Shown: in pieces, positions 43,119 through 51,800 of the stretch
How positions within the stretch are numbered: the stretch's first letter is position 1
Layout: every line of letters starts with the position of its first letter
Assembly: GCF_025464955.1 (NCBI RefSeq)
Contig: NZ_JAODNM010000015.1
Location: forward strand, 45,973 to 109,972
Origin: Amycolatopsis sp.
Lineage (GTDB): Bacteria; Actinomycetota; Actinomycetes; Mycobacteriales; Pseudonocardiaceae
Reading direction: 5' to 3'
DNA: 64,000 nucleotides
Translations under genes and position numbers: made by a program
The notes under the pieces: model-generated
Seen by the model: only the letters and a program-made list of their open reading frames with translations
Databases searched by the model: none
What the model was told of the DNA's origin: nothing

Positions 43119-43823
43119 ATGCCAGCGCACTACGTGGTTCGGTCGGTCGATCGGGCCGACCCCGAGGTCATCGCCGCACTGCGAGCGGCGGGCGTCGCCG
43201 CGACGCACGAGGCGGCGGGCCGCACCGGGCTGCTCGGCCCGGCGGTGCAGCCGCGTCAACACGGGAGGGCGATTGCCGGATCGGCGATCACCGTGTCCTG
43301 TCACCCCGGCGACAACCTCATGATCCACGCCGCTGTCGAGGTGTGCCTGCCCGGCGACGTGCTCGTCGTCACCACGACGTCGCCGTCCACCGACGGCATG
43401 TTCGGCGACCTGCTGGCCACCTCGCTCATCGCCCGCGGCGTGGTCGGCCTGGTGATCGACGCCGGGGTCCGCGACATCGCGGCGTTGCATGTGCTCGGCT
43501 TCCCGGTCTGGTCGCGGGCCGTGCACGCGCAGGGCACGGTGAAAGCCAGCCCCGGCTCGGTGAACGTGCCGGTGATCGCCGCAGGGCAGCTCGTCCGGCC
43601 TGGCGACATCGTCGTTGCCGACGACGACGGCGTGCTGGCGCTGCCTGCGTCGACCGGCCGCGCCGTGGTCGACGCGGCGGCGCAGCGACTGGACAGCGAG
43701 CAGGCCAAGCGGGAAAAGCTGGCCGACGGCACCCTGGGCGTCGACCTGTACGACCTGCGCCCGCTGCTCGCGGACCTGGGTGTGCGTTACGTGGACCGGC
43801 TACCGCAGGACGGTGAGGCGTGA
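43119..43823 (+). CDS. ligK: 4-carboxy-4-hydroxy-2-oxoadipate aldolase/oxaloacetate decarboxylase (RraA fold)
   Basis: A 234-residue member of the RraA-like class II aldolases, which cleave 4-carboxy-4-hydroxy-2-oxoadipate to pyruvate and oxaloacetate. Visible are ATHEAAGRTGLLGPAVQP, GSAITVSCHPGDNLMIHAAV, and the active-site loop LVIDAGVRDIAAL, whose Arg-Asp pair is catalytic and metal-coordinating. PGDIVVADDDGVLALP is the family C-terminal motif. Length is close to characterised LigK/GalC. ACAGGAG is 5 nt before ATG 43119. First gene of a five-gene operon; GTGA overlap with the tautomerase gene. Confidence 0.86.
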   Translation: MPAHYVVRSVDRADPEVIAALRAAGVAATHEAAGRTGLLGPAVQPRQHGRAIAGSAITVSCHPGDNLMIHAAVEVCLPGDVLVVTTTSPSTDGMFGDLLATSLIARGVVGLVIDAGVRDIAALHVLGFPVWSRAVHAQGTVKASPGSVNVPVIAAGQLVRPGDIVVADDDGVLALPASTGRAVVDAAAQRLDSEQAKREKLADGTLGVDLYDLRPLLADLGVRYVDRLPQDGEA

Positions 43824-44887
43824 CCGACGAAACCGGTGGGATCAGGTGCATGCAGCTGCGCGGCGGGAGTTCGAAAGGCGCCTACTTCCGGTACGGGGAC
43901 CTGCCCGCCGACCCGGATGAGCGCAACGACCTGCTGCTGCGGATCATGGGCTCGCCGGACGACCGCCAGATCGACGGCATCGGCGGCGGGCACCCGCTCA
44001 CCAGCAAGGTCGCGGTGATCACGCCGTCCACCGAGGACGGCACCGACGTCGACTACCTGTTCCTGCAGATCGTGCCGGACCGCGCCCTCGTCACCGACGC
44101 CCAGACCTGTGGAAACCTGCTTGCCGGGGTCGGCCCGTTCGCCATCGAACGCGGCATGGTCGCCGTCACCGGGGACACGACCACCGTGCGGATCCGGATC
44201 GTCAATCCCACGGTCAGCGTCGTCGAGGCCCAGGTGCAGACCCCTGACGGGCGAGTGCGCTATGACGGCGACACCGTCATGGCGGGCACGCCGTTTCCCG
44301 CGGCGCCGATCCACCTCGCGTTCCCGGGTGGCTCGAACCCGGTCTTCCCGACCGGCCGGCTCGTCGACGAGTTCGACGGCGTGCGGGCAACCTGTGGCGA
44401 CGCGGGCATGCCGGTGGTGGTGCTGCGCGCTGCCGATCTCGGCATCGACGGCACCGAGGACCCCGTTGCGCTGGAGGGCGACCAGGCGTTGCGGTCCACT
44501 GTGGAGGGTGTCCGGCTTGCGGCAGGAAAGGCGATGGGCCTTGGCGATGTGCGGGAGACGACCGTCCCGAAGGTCACCATCGTGTCGCCGCCACGCCATG
44601 GCGGCACCGTCACCACCCGGACGTTCATCCCGCATCGGGTGCACGCCGCGATCGGGGTACTGGGCGCGGTTTCCGTCGCGGTGGCCGTGCGCACGCCGGG
44701 CACGGTCGCGGATCCCGCCGTCGGCCGGACCGTCCACATCGAACACCCGACCGGCACGTTCGACGTCACCGTCGACCTCGATCCCGAGGGCGCGGCGACC
44801 CGCGTGCGCCGCAGCACGGTCGTGCGCACTGCCCGCAAGTTGTCCGACGGCCTGGTGTGGCCCCGCAGTGGAAAGGCAGCCGGATGA
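43820..44887 (+). CDS. ligU: 4-oxalomesaconate tautomerase (PrpF/GalD/LigU family)
   Basis: A 355-residue PrpF-family isomerase. MQLRGGSSKGAYF and IDGIGGGHPLTSKVAVI are the two family signature loops; NPVFPTGRLVDEFDGV and the second-half ATCGDAGMPVVVLRA follow, with AQTCGNLLAGVGPFAIERG in between. GalD/LigU interconverts tautomers or allylic isomers of 4-oxalomesaconate so that it can be hydrated. The start is GTG 43820, overlapping the aldolase stop. The dioxygenase start overlaps its stop (ATGA). Its presence between aldolase and hydratase genes fixes the pathway better than sequence alone. Confidence 0.85.
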   Translation: MTDETGGIRCMQLRGGSSKGAYFRYGDLPADPDERNDLLLRIMGSPDDRQIDGIGGGHPLTSKVAVITPSTEDGTDVDYLFLQIVPDRALVTDAQTCGNLLAGVGPFAIERGMVAVTGDTTTVRIRIVNPTVSVVEAQVQTPDGRVRYDGDTVMAGTPFPAAPIHLAFPGGSNPVFPTGRLVDEFDGVRATCGDAGMPVVVLRAADLGIDGTEDPVALEGDQALRSTVEGVRLAAGKAMGLGDVRETTVPKVTIVSPPRHGGTVTTRTFIPHRVHAAIGVLGAVSVAVAVRTPGTVADPAVGRTVHIEHPTGTFDVTVDLDPEGAATRVRRSTVVRTARKLSDGLVWPRSGKAAG

Positions 44888-45852
44888 GTCAACTCTCGCA
44901 CGATCCGGACCGACGCCGCGACATCGCCCACGTCGGGCCGATCGAGCTGTACACGCCGGTACTGGACGCATCGCGCGACTTCTTCGTCGACGTGATGGGG
45001 CTGCGCGAGGTGCACCGTGACAGCGACTCCTCCTACCTGCACACCTGGGACGACTACCAGTCCTGGACGATACGGCTGATCCAGCGCGACCAAGCCGGTA
45101 TCGGCCGTACCTACCTGCGTGCCGCCAGCCCGGCCGCCGTCGACCGGATCATGACCACAGTGGACGCAGCCGGTATCGGCCGCGGTGTCGTCACCGACGC
45201 GCACAACCTCGGCGAGGTCCACCTCTTCACCGACCCCGACGGGCACGAACTGGGTCTGTACTGGGAGGTCGACCGGTACCAGGCCGACGACACCGATCGC
45301 CCGGCACTGAAGAATCAAGCGGCTCGCTATCCCGGCAGGGGAGCGAACCTGCGCCGTCTGGACCACGTCAACTACCTCGCCGCCGACGTCCCCGCCACCG
45401 CCGCGTTCCTGCGCGACGTGCTCGGCGCGCGCTGCACCGAACAGATCGTCAAGGACGACGGCAGCCCACAGGCGATCTGGTACTCGCTGGGCAACAAGAC
45501 CTACGACCTCGTCTACACCGAGGACTGGACAGGCCGCCGCGGCCGCCTGCACCACGTCGCGTTCGCGACCGACACCCGCGAGGAGATCCTCCGCGCCGCG
45601 GACGTCTGCCTCGACGCGGGCGTGCACATCGAGACGGGGCCGCACAAACACGCCATCCAGCAGACCTTCTTCCTCTACGTGTGGGAGCCCGGCGGCAACC
45701 GGATCGAGATCTGCAATGCCGGGGCCCGGCTCATCCTCGCGCCGGACTGGAACACGATCAGCTGGACCCGCGAGGAACGTGCCAAGGGCCAGGCGTGGGG
45801 CCTGCAGACGATCGAGACCTTCCACACCCACGGCACACCGATCGTCGATTGA
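44884..45852 (+). CDS. VOC-type extradiol dioxygenase (catechol 2,3-dioxygenase-like)
   Basis: A 322-residue two-domain type I extradiol dioxygenase. Each half is a VOC module: HVGPIELYTPVLDASRDFFV with GEVHLFTDPDGHELGLYWEV, and LRRLDHVNYLAADVPATAAF with LHHVAFATDT and VWEPGGNRIEICNAG. The second half supplies the Fe(II) triad: His in LDHVNY, His in LHHVAF and Glu in RIEI. Such enzymes cleave a catecholic ring next to the diol with O2. In this operon it probably opens the aromatic ring that yields oxalomesaconate (gallate-like substrate) although known gallate dioxygenases are the unrelated type II. ATG 44884 overlaps the tautomerase stop. Confidence 0.85.
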   Translation: MSQLSHDPDRRRDIAHVGPIELYTPVLDASRDFFVDVMGLREVHRDSDSSYLHTWDDYQSWTIRLIQRDQAGIGRTYLRAASPAAVDRIMTTVDAAGIGRGVVTDAHNLGEVHLFTDPDGHELGLYWEVDRYQADDTDRPALKNQAARYPGRGANLRRLDHVNYLAADVPATAAFLRDVLGARCTEQIVKDDGSPQAIWYSLGNKTYDLVYTEDWTGRRGRLHHVAFATDTREEILRAADVCLDAGVHIETGPHKHAIQQTFFLYVWEPGGNRIEICNAGARLILAPDWNTISWTREERAKGQAWGLQTIETFHTHGTPIVD

Positions 45853-45867
45853 GTGAAGGAGTCCGCC

Positions 45868-46653
45868 GTGTCCCCCTCTGTGCGCATCGCCGTGCTCGGC
45901 TTCGGCGAGGCGGGTGGCGAGCTGGCCCGCGACCTCGTGGCGGCTGGTGCCGACGTCCGTGGCTTCGACCCTCTCGTCGCCGCACCTCACGGCGTCGAGT
46001 CCCGCCGCGACGACGCCGACGCGGTGCGCGACGCCGACCTCGTGCTCAGTGTCAACAGCTCCCATGACGCCATTCCCGCGCTGGACAACGCTTTGTCCGC
46101 GCTGTCGGCCGGAACCCTGTGGGCCGACCTCAACACCGCAGCGCCGTCGGTGAAAGCGACCTTGGTCGAGCGGCTGACCGGCCGGTCGGTCCCGGTGGTC
46201 GACGTCGCGCTGATGAGGCCGGTGCCTGGCAACGGGTTGCGCACGCCGATGCTCGTCTCGGGCGAGGGCGCCGACCGTTACGCCGAGATCCTGGTGCCCT
46301 TCGGCGCCGACGTTACCGTCCAGCCGGGTCCGGCCGGTGCGGCGATCTCCCGGAAGCTGTTGCGCAGCGTGTTCTACAAGGGACTTGCCGCCGCGGTCGT
46401 CGAGGCCGTCGCCGCGGCCGAGGCGGCCGGTTGCGCGCCCTGGTTGCGGGACGACATCAGCGCCGAGTTGGCCGGTTTCGATGAGCGCACGATCGATCGC
46501 CTCATCGACGGTACGCGCCGGCACTCCCGACGCCGCGCGGACGAAATGGCCGCGGCTTGCGAGCAGCTGAAGGAACTCGGTGTCCCGGCCCGGGTCGCCG
46601 CCGCCGCCCGCGACCTGCTCATCGAGCTGCGAGACCAGGAGGCGCCGGCGTGA
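45868..46653 (+). CDS. NAD(P)-dependent beta-hydroxyacid dehydrogenase-like protein (DUF1932)
   Basis: About 261 residues from GTG 45868, which has AAGGAG 6 nt upstream; GTG 45853 is less likely. The Rossmann start VRIAVLGFGEAGGELARDLV and DLNTAAPSVKATL belong to the 6-phosphogluconate/3-hydroxyisobutyrate dehydrogenase superfamily. The C-terminal helical part (SVFYKGLAAAVVEAVAAAEA then WLRDDISAELAGF) fits DUF1932. The usual catalytic Lys lies in SRKLLRSVFYKG. Its substrate in the pathway is unclear; it is not a LigC-type semialdehyde dehydrogenase. Fourth gene of the operon, 15 bp after the dioxygenase, and overlapping the hydratase start (GTGA). Confidence 0.8.
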   Translation: MSPSVRIAVLGFGEAGGELARDLVAAGADVRGFDPLVAAPHGVESRRDDADAVRDADLVLSVNSSHDAIPALDNALSALSAGTLWADLNTAAPSVKATLVERLTGRSVPVVDVALMRPVPGNGLRTPMLVSGEGADRYAEILVPFGADVTVQPGPAGAAISRKLLRSVFYKGLAAAVVEAVAAAEAAGCAPWLRDDISAELAGFDERTIDRLIDGTRRHSRRRADEMAAACEQLKELGVPARVAAAARDLLIELRDQEAPA

Positions 46654-47669
46654 TCATCGACTGCCACGGCCACTACACGACCGCACCCGCCGCCCACACC
46701 GCCTGGCGGGAATCCCAGCAGGTGGCGTTCGGGGCCGGACGGCCGACGCCGGCGTATCCCTCCATTTCGGACGAACAGCTGCGCGATTCCCTTGAGGACA
46801 GCCAGCTGCGACTGATGCGGGAACGCGGCGTCGACCTCACCATCTTGTCTCCCCGCGCATCCGCCATGGGCCATCACTTCGGCGACGAAAGCGTCAGCGC
46901 CGCATGGGCCCGCGCCTGCAACGACCTCATCGCCCGCGTCGTGTCCCTCTACCCGGACCACTTCATCGGTGTCGGCCAGCTACCGCAGTCCCCGGGCGTC
47001 CCGATCGCCAACGCCGTCGCCGAACTGCGCCGCGGTGTCGAAGAACTGGGATTCGTCGGGTGCAACCTCAACCCGGATCCGAGCGGTGGGCATTGGACGT
47101 CCGCGCCGCTAACCGACCGGAGCTGGTATCCGCTCTACGAGGCGATGGTCGAACTCGACGTTCCCGCCATGGTGCACGTCTCCGCGGTCACCAACCCGAA
47201 CTTCCACGCCACCGGGTCGCACTACCTCAACGCCGACACCACCGCGTTCATGCAGCTGCTGGAGGCTGACCTGTTCCGGGACTTCCCCGAGCTGCGGCTG
47301 GTCATCCCGCACGGCGGCGGAGCGGTGCCGTACCACTGGGGCCGGTTCCGCGGACTCGCCGACATGCTCGACCGCCCACCGCTGAGCGAAGCGTTGCTGT
47401 GCAACGTCTTCTTCGACACCTGCGTCTACCACCAGCCCGGCATCAACCTGCTCTTCGACGTCATCGACCTCGACAACATCCTGTTCGGCTCGGAGATGAT
47501 CGGGGCCGTCCGCGGCATCGATCCGCAGACCGGCCAGTACTTCGACGACACTCGCCGCTACGTCGACGCGCTCGGCCTGAGCCCAGCCGACCAGCAGAAG
47601 GTCTACGAGACCAACGCCCGTCGCGTCTACCCACGGTTGGACGCGGTACTGAACGCCCGCGCTCTCTGA
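46650..47669 (+). CDS. ligJ: 4-oxalomesaconate hydratase-like amidohydrolase (LigJ family)
   Basis: A 339-residue amidohydrolase-fold protein starting at GTG 46650 (VIIDCHGHYTTAPAAHTAWR). The HxH metal pair is in DCHGHY. Also seen are SPRASAMGHHFGDESVSAAW, GVGQLPQSPG, GFVGCNLNPDPSGGHWTSAP, MVHVSAV, VIPHGGGAVPYHWGRFRGL and FGSEMIGAVRGIDPQTG, consistent with LigJ-type oxalomesaconate hydratases, which add water to form 4-carboxy-4-hydroxy-2-oxoadipate for the aldolase. Length matches LigJ (about 340). It is the last gene of the operon; the next gene is convergent, 12 bp away. Confidence 0.86.
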   Translation: MIIDCHGHYTTAPAAHTAWRESQQVAFGAGRPTPAYPSISDEQLRDSLEDSQLRLMRERGVDLTILSPRASAMGHHFGDESVSAAWARACNDLIARVVSLYPDHFIGVGQLPQSPGVPIANAVAELRRGVEELGFVGCNLNPDPSGGHWTSAPLTDRSWYPLYEAMVELDVPAMVHVSAVTNPNFHATGSHYLNADTTAFMQLLEADLFRDFPELRLVIPHGGGAVPYHWGRFRGLADMLDRPPLSEALLCNVFFDTCVYHQPGINLLFDVIDLDNILFGSEMIGAVRGIDPQTGQYFDDTRRYVDALGLSPADQQKVYETNARRVYPRLDAVLNARAL

Positions 47670-47681
47670 TCATGGGCGGCA

Positions 47682-48690
47682 CTACTTCCTCGTGGACGGC
47701 TTCCAGCTGAGCAGCCGAAGGTTCACCGCGTTCGCCATGGCCTGCATGCCGATCGCGTTCGGGTGGAGGAGATCACCCGAGTCGTAGGCGGCGGTCAGGG
47801 CGTGTGGATTGGCCAGGTCGGCCATGGCCTGGTCGAAGTCGACGACGCCGTCGAAGGCACCACCGGTGCGGATCCAGGTGTTCACGGCTTGGCGAATGGC
47901 CTCACTGGTGGTGTTCTCGCGGTCGGGCATGATGGTTCCGCCGATGAGCCGGACCCCGGCCCGGTGCGCCTGCGTGATCAGCTGCTGGTAGCCGGTGATC
48001 AGGTCCTGGGCGGTCAGCGTGCCGCCGGCGGTGTTGACCTTGGCGTGCAGGTCGTTGACGCCTTCGAGCAGGAGCACGGTCCGCACGCCGGGTTGGCCGA
48101 GCGCGTCGTGCGTGAACCGCTTGAGGGCGCTGACGCCCTGCCAGATGTTGGGCACGTCGGTGAGCGCCCGGTTGCCGCCGATGCCGGCGTCGACGACACC
48201 CATCGGTGTGCCTGCGGCGGACAGCCGTCGGGCCAGATCGTCCGGCCAGCGCTGGTCGGCGCCGATCGGAGTGTTGAAGCCGTCGGTGATGGAGTCGCCG
48301 AACGCGACTACGGTGCCACGTGCCGCGGTCGGCACGAGGTCCATGCCGGACAGGTAGTACCAGGAAGTTGTGGTGGGGTAGTGCGCGTTGCCGTCGTCAC
48401 GTGAGTAGTTGCCGGCCACGGAGACGTAGCTGGTGTCGAAGGCCTGCGAGTGAAAGTTCGCAGAGCTGGTCGCGTCTGGCAGGTAGACGCTGGCCAACAG
48501 GTTTCGCCGGCGCCGACCGTCATCGGAACCGGGTCGCTGACCGCCTCCGCGCCGACGGCGATAGTAGGTGGCGATCCCCGTCGTCTCTCTCGTGCGACTG
48601 CTGGCTTGTTTCCGTTCGGCAACTCTTCGGCGACCCAGGCGCCGGTCAACTGGGTGGACCCATTCATCGGATCCCTGACGTAAGTGCGCC
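47682..48690 (-). pseudogene. SGNH/GDSL hydrolase, frameshifted and 5'-deleted
   Basis: The 272-codon frame from 48497 to 47682 has no ATG or GTG start, but carries all SGNH blocks: VVAFGDSITDGF, DAGIGGNRAL, LLEGVNDLH and GDLLHPNAIG. The expected preceding segment (TIAVGAEAVSDPVPMTVGAG) lies in another minus-strand frame ending near 48502; adding one T in the TTT at 48502-48504 (plus strand) joins them as GAGENLLASVYLPDA. Further upstream only a short GAWVAEELPNG-like piece remains, so most of the N-terminal jelly-roll part and signal peptide are lost. Two lesions make a functional secreted esterase unlikely. Confidence 0.75.
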
Positions 48691-48867
48691 CAGTGACTGT
48701 TGTGCTGACTTTAGGCCTAATACCGGGACAGGTTTCACGACAACCCTTGACTTCTGCCCTAACTCGACGGAACTCTGTGATCAACGTGCTTTGCTCTGAG
48801 TCTGAGGTCTCCCGGGTTCGCGATGTGGCGGCCCAGGCTCACCCTGGGTCCCCGACGGAGGTTCCTC

Positions 48868-51800
48868 ATGGCCCACGCGCATTCGGCTCGCCGTCGTCGC
48901 ACCGCTCTGGTTGTTGCCGCGCTCAGTGGGCTCTCGTTCGTGGTGGCGGCCGGTCCGCCGGCTACCGCGGCCGCGGCGCCCGGCACGCCGATCTACCGCG
49001 ACACGCACTACAGCTTCGCCGAACGCTCGGCGGATCTGGTGTCGCGCATGACGTTGCCGGAGAAGGTGGAGCAGCTGCACACCAACAACGCGCCGGCCAT
49101 TTCGCGCCTGGGAGTGCAGCAGTACACCTACTGGAGCGAGGGCCAGCACGGGCTGAATCGGCTCGGAGGCGACGCCGGTGGAGGTGGCCAGGGCGACGTC
49201 GACAACGTGCACGCGACGAGCTTCCCGGTGAACTTCGCCGCGTCGATGTCGTGGGACCCGAGCCTGACCTACGCCGAGACGACGGCCGTTTCCGACGAGG
49301 CACGCGGGTTCCTGGACAAGTCACTGTTCGGTACCGGGCAGAACAACATCGGCCCGGACGTGAACGAATACGGTGACCTGACCTACTGGGCGCCGACGGT
49401 CAACCTCGACCGCGATCCGCGCTGGGGCCGCACCGACGAGGCGTTCGGCGAGGACCCGTACCTGGTCTCGCAGATGGCCGGCGCGTTCGTAAACGGCTAC
49501 CAGGGCAACAAGATGGACGGTACGCCGTCGACTCCGTACCTGAAGGTCGCCGCCACGATCAAGCACTACGCCCTGAACAACGTCGAGAACAACCGGCTGT
49601 CGGGCGACTCGGCAACGACCGAGGCCGACCTGCACCAGTACTACCTCAAGCAGTTCCAGTCGTTGATCGAGGACGATCACGCCAGCGGGCTGATGACCTC
49701 CTACAACGCGATCGACGGAACTCCCGGCGCGGTCAACACCTACACCGTGAACCAGTTGGCGCAGCGTACGTTCGGGTTCAGCGGCTACACGACGTCGGAC
49801 TGCGACGCGATCGAGACGGCGTGGAAGCCGCCGCCGGGCGGGCACCTGTGGGCGGCGCCGGGCTGGCAGGCATCCGTTGTCAACGCGCAGGTCGTCTGGA
49901 CGAACACCACGACCGGCGCGAAAGTCCCGGCGGCCGCCGGTGCGGAGGCGTACGGGCTGCGTGCCGGGACCCAGCTGAACTGCACGGGTGACCAGGCGAC
50001 GCTCACCAACATCCAGGCCGCCATCGACGCGGGCATCCTGTCCGAAGGTGTGCTCGACACCGACCTCGTCAAGCTGTTCACCATGCGGATGGCCACGGGT
50101 GAATTCGACCCGGCGGGCCAGGTCGGCTACACGAAGATCGACAAGTCCGTCATCGAAAGCCCGGCCCACCAGGCACTCGCGACGAAGGTCGCGGACAACT
50201 CCATGGTGCTGCTGAAGAACGCTCCCGTGGCGGGCGGCACCACGCCGCTCCTGCCGCTCGACCCGGCGAAGACCTCGAAGGTCGTCGTCCTCGGCGACCT
50301 GGCGAACACGGTGACGCTCGGCGGCTACAGCGGCGAGCCGACGCACACGGTGAACACCGTCGAGGGCATCAAAGCCGCGCTGCCTGGTGCGTCGGTGGTG
50401 TTCGATGCGGCGGGCACGTCGACTACGGCTACCGGGCCGGCGGTACTGAGCGACGTCACGAAGGCGGCCATCTCCTCCGCCGATCTGGTCCTGGTCTTCG
50501 CCGGCACGGACCACTCGACGGCGCACGAAGGCACTGACCGTTCGACGCTCGCCCTGCCCGGCAATTACGGTTCGCTGATCGACCAGGTCAGCGCACTCGG
50601 CAACCCGCGCACGGCGCTTGCGTTGCAGACGCTCGGCCCGGTCGAACTCGGCGCGGTGCAGTCGAAGGTCCCGGCCATCGTGTTCAGCGGCTACAACGGG
50701 CAGAGCCAGGGCACCGCGCTCGCCGACGTGCTCTTCGGCAAGCAGAATCCGGATGGGCACCTGGACTTCACCTGGTACCAGAACGACGCGCAGCTGCCGC
50801 CGATGCAGAACTACGGGCTGAACGCGGCCAGCACGGGGGGAATCGGGCGTACGTACCAGTACTTCACCGGCGCTCCCAGCTATCCGTTCGGATACGGACT
50901 GAGCTACAGCGCGTTCAGCGTTTCGAACGTGGCGGTCGATCGCCGGTCGGTGTCGGCGGACGGCACGGTGAAGGTGAGCCTCGATGTGAAAAACACGGGG
51001 CAGCGTAAGGGAACCACCGTCCCGCAGCTGTACGTGGCCGATCCGGGTGCGGGCACCGGTGACGTGCCCCAACAGCAGCTTGCCGGGTTCCAGAAGACCC
51101 GGGAGCTGAACCCGGGGGAGTCGCAGCACGTCGTACTACCGGTGAAAATCAGCGACCTCGCGCTGTGGGACACGGCGCATTCGCGCGAGACGGTCACCGC
51201 CGGCACCTACCAGTTCCGTGTGGGCACCGACGCCGCGGCGATCGTCGCCCACCAGGACGTGCAGGTGAGCGGTACACCGGCCCCGCGCGTGCGGTACGTG
51301 ACGGTCCAGCCCGAGAGCGTCGTGTACCACCCCGGACAGAGCATCGACCTGACCGGCGCGAACCACTGGCTGGCCGACGACACCAACCCGGCCGAGCAGC
51401 CCGACCGCGACCTGAGCATCAAGGCGGACAAGGTGGTCGAGGCGGTCAACGCCGATCAGTCGTTTGTAGACCTCAAGAACGCGCACGTCACGTACCGCAG
51501 CAGCAATCCGGCTGTCGTGAGTGTGGACAACAAGGGTGTGGTCCACGCGATCAAGGACGGCGTCGCGACGATCACCGCCACCGTGAACGGGGTCTCCGGT
51601 TCGGCCCCGATAGTCGTCCAGGGGACGCTCACGAGCACCGCGCCGTTGATCTTGGCGTCGGGCGGCAAGGGCACGGCCACCACTACGTTCACCAACGGCG
51701 ATGCGCGCGAGGTGCGCGGGCTCGCCGTGAAGATCGCAGTGCCCGGCGGCTGGACGGCCACGCCGACGACGCCGACCAATTGCAACCGCGTGCCACCGGG

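Noticed and set aside
44260..46524. 754-codon minus-strand frame across the aromatic operon
   Set aside because: Spans several well-supported plus-strand genes and lacks any recognisable domain.
49321..51129. 602-codon minus-strand frame inside the GH3 gene
   Set aside because: Antisense shadow of the GH3 catalytic domains; Arg/Val-rich with no motif.
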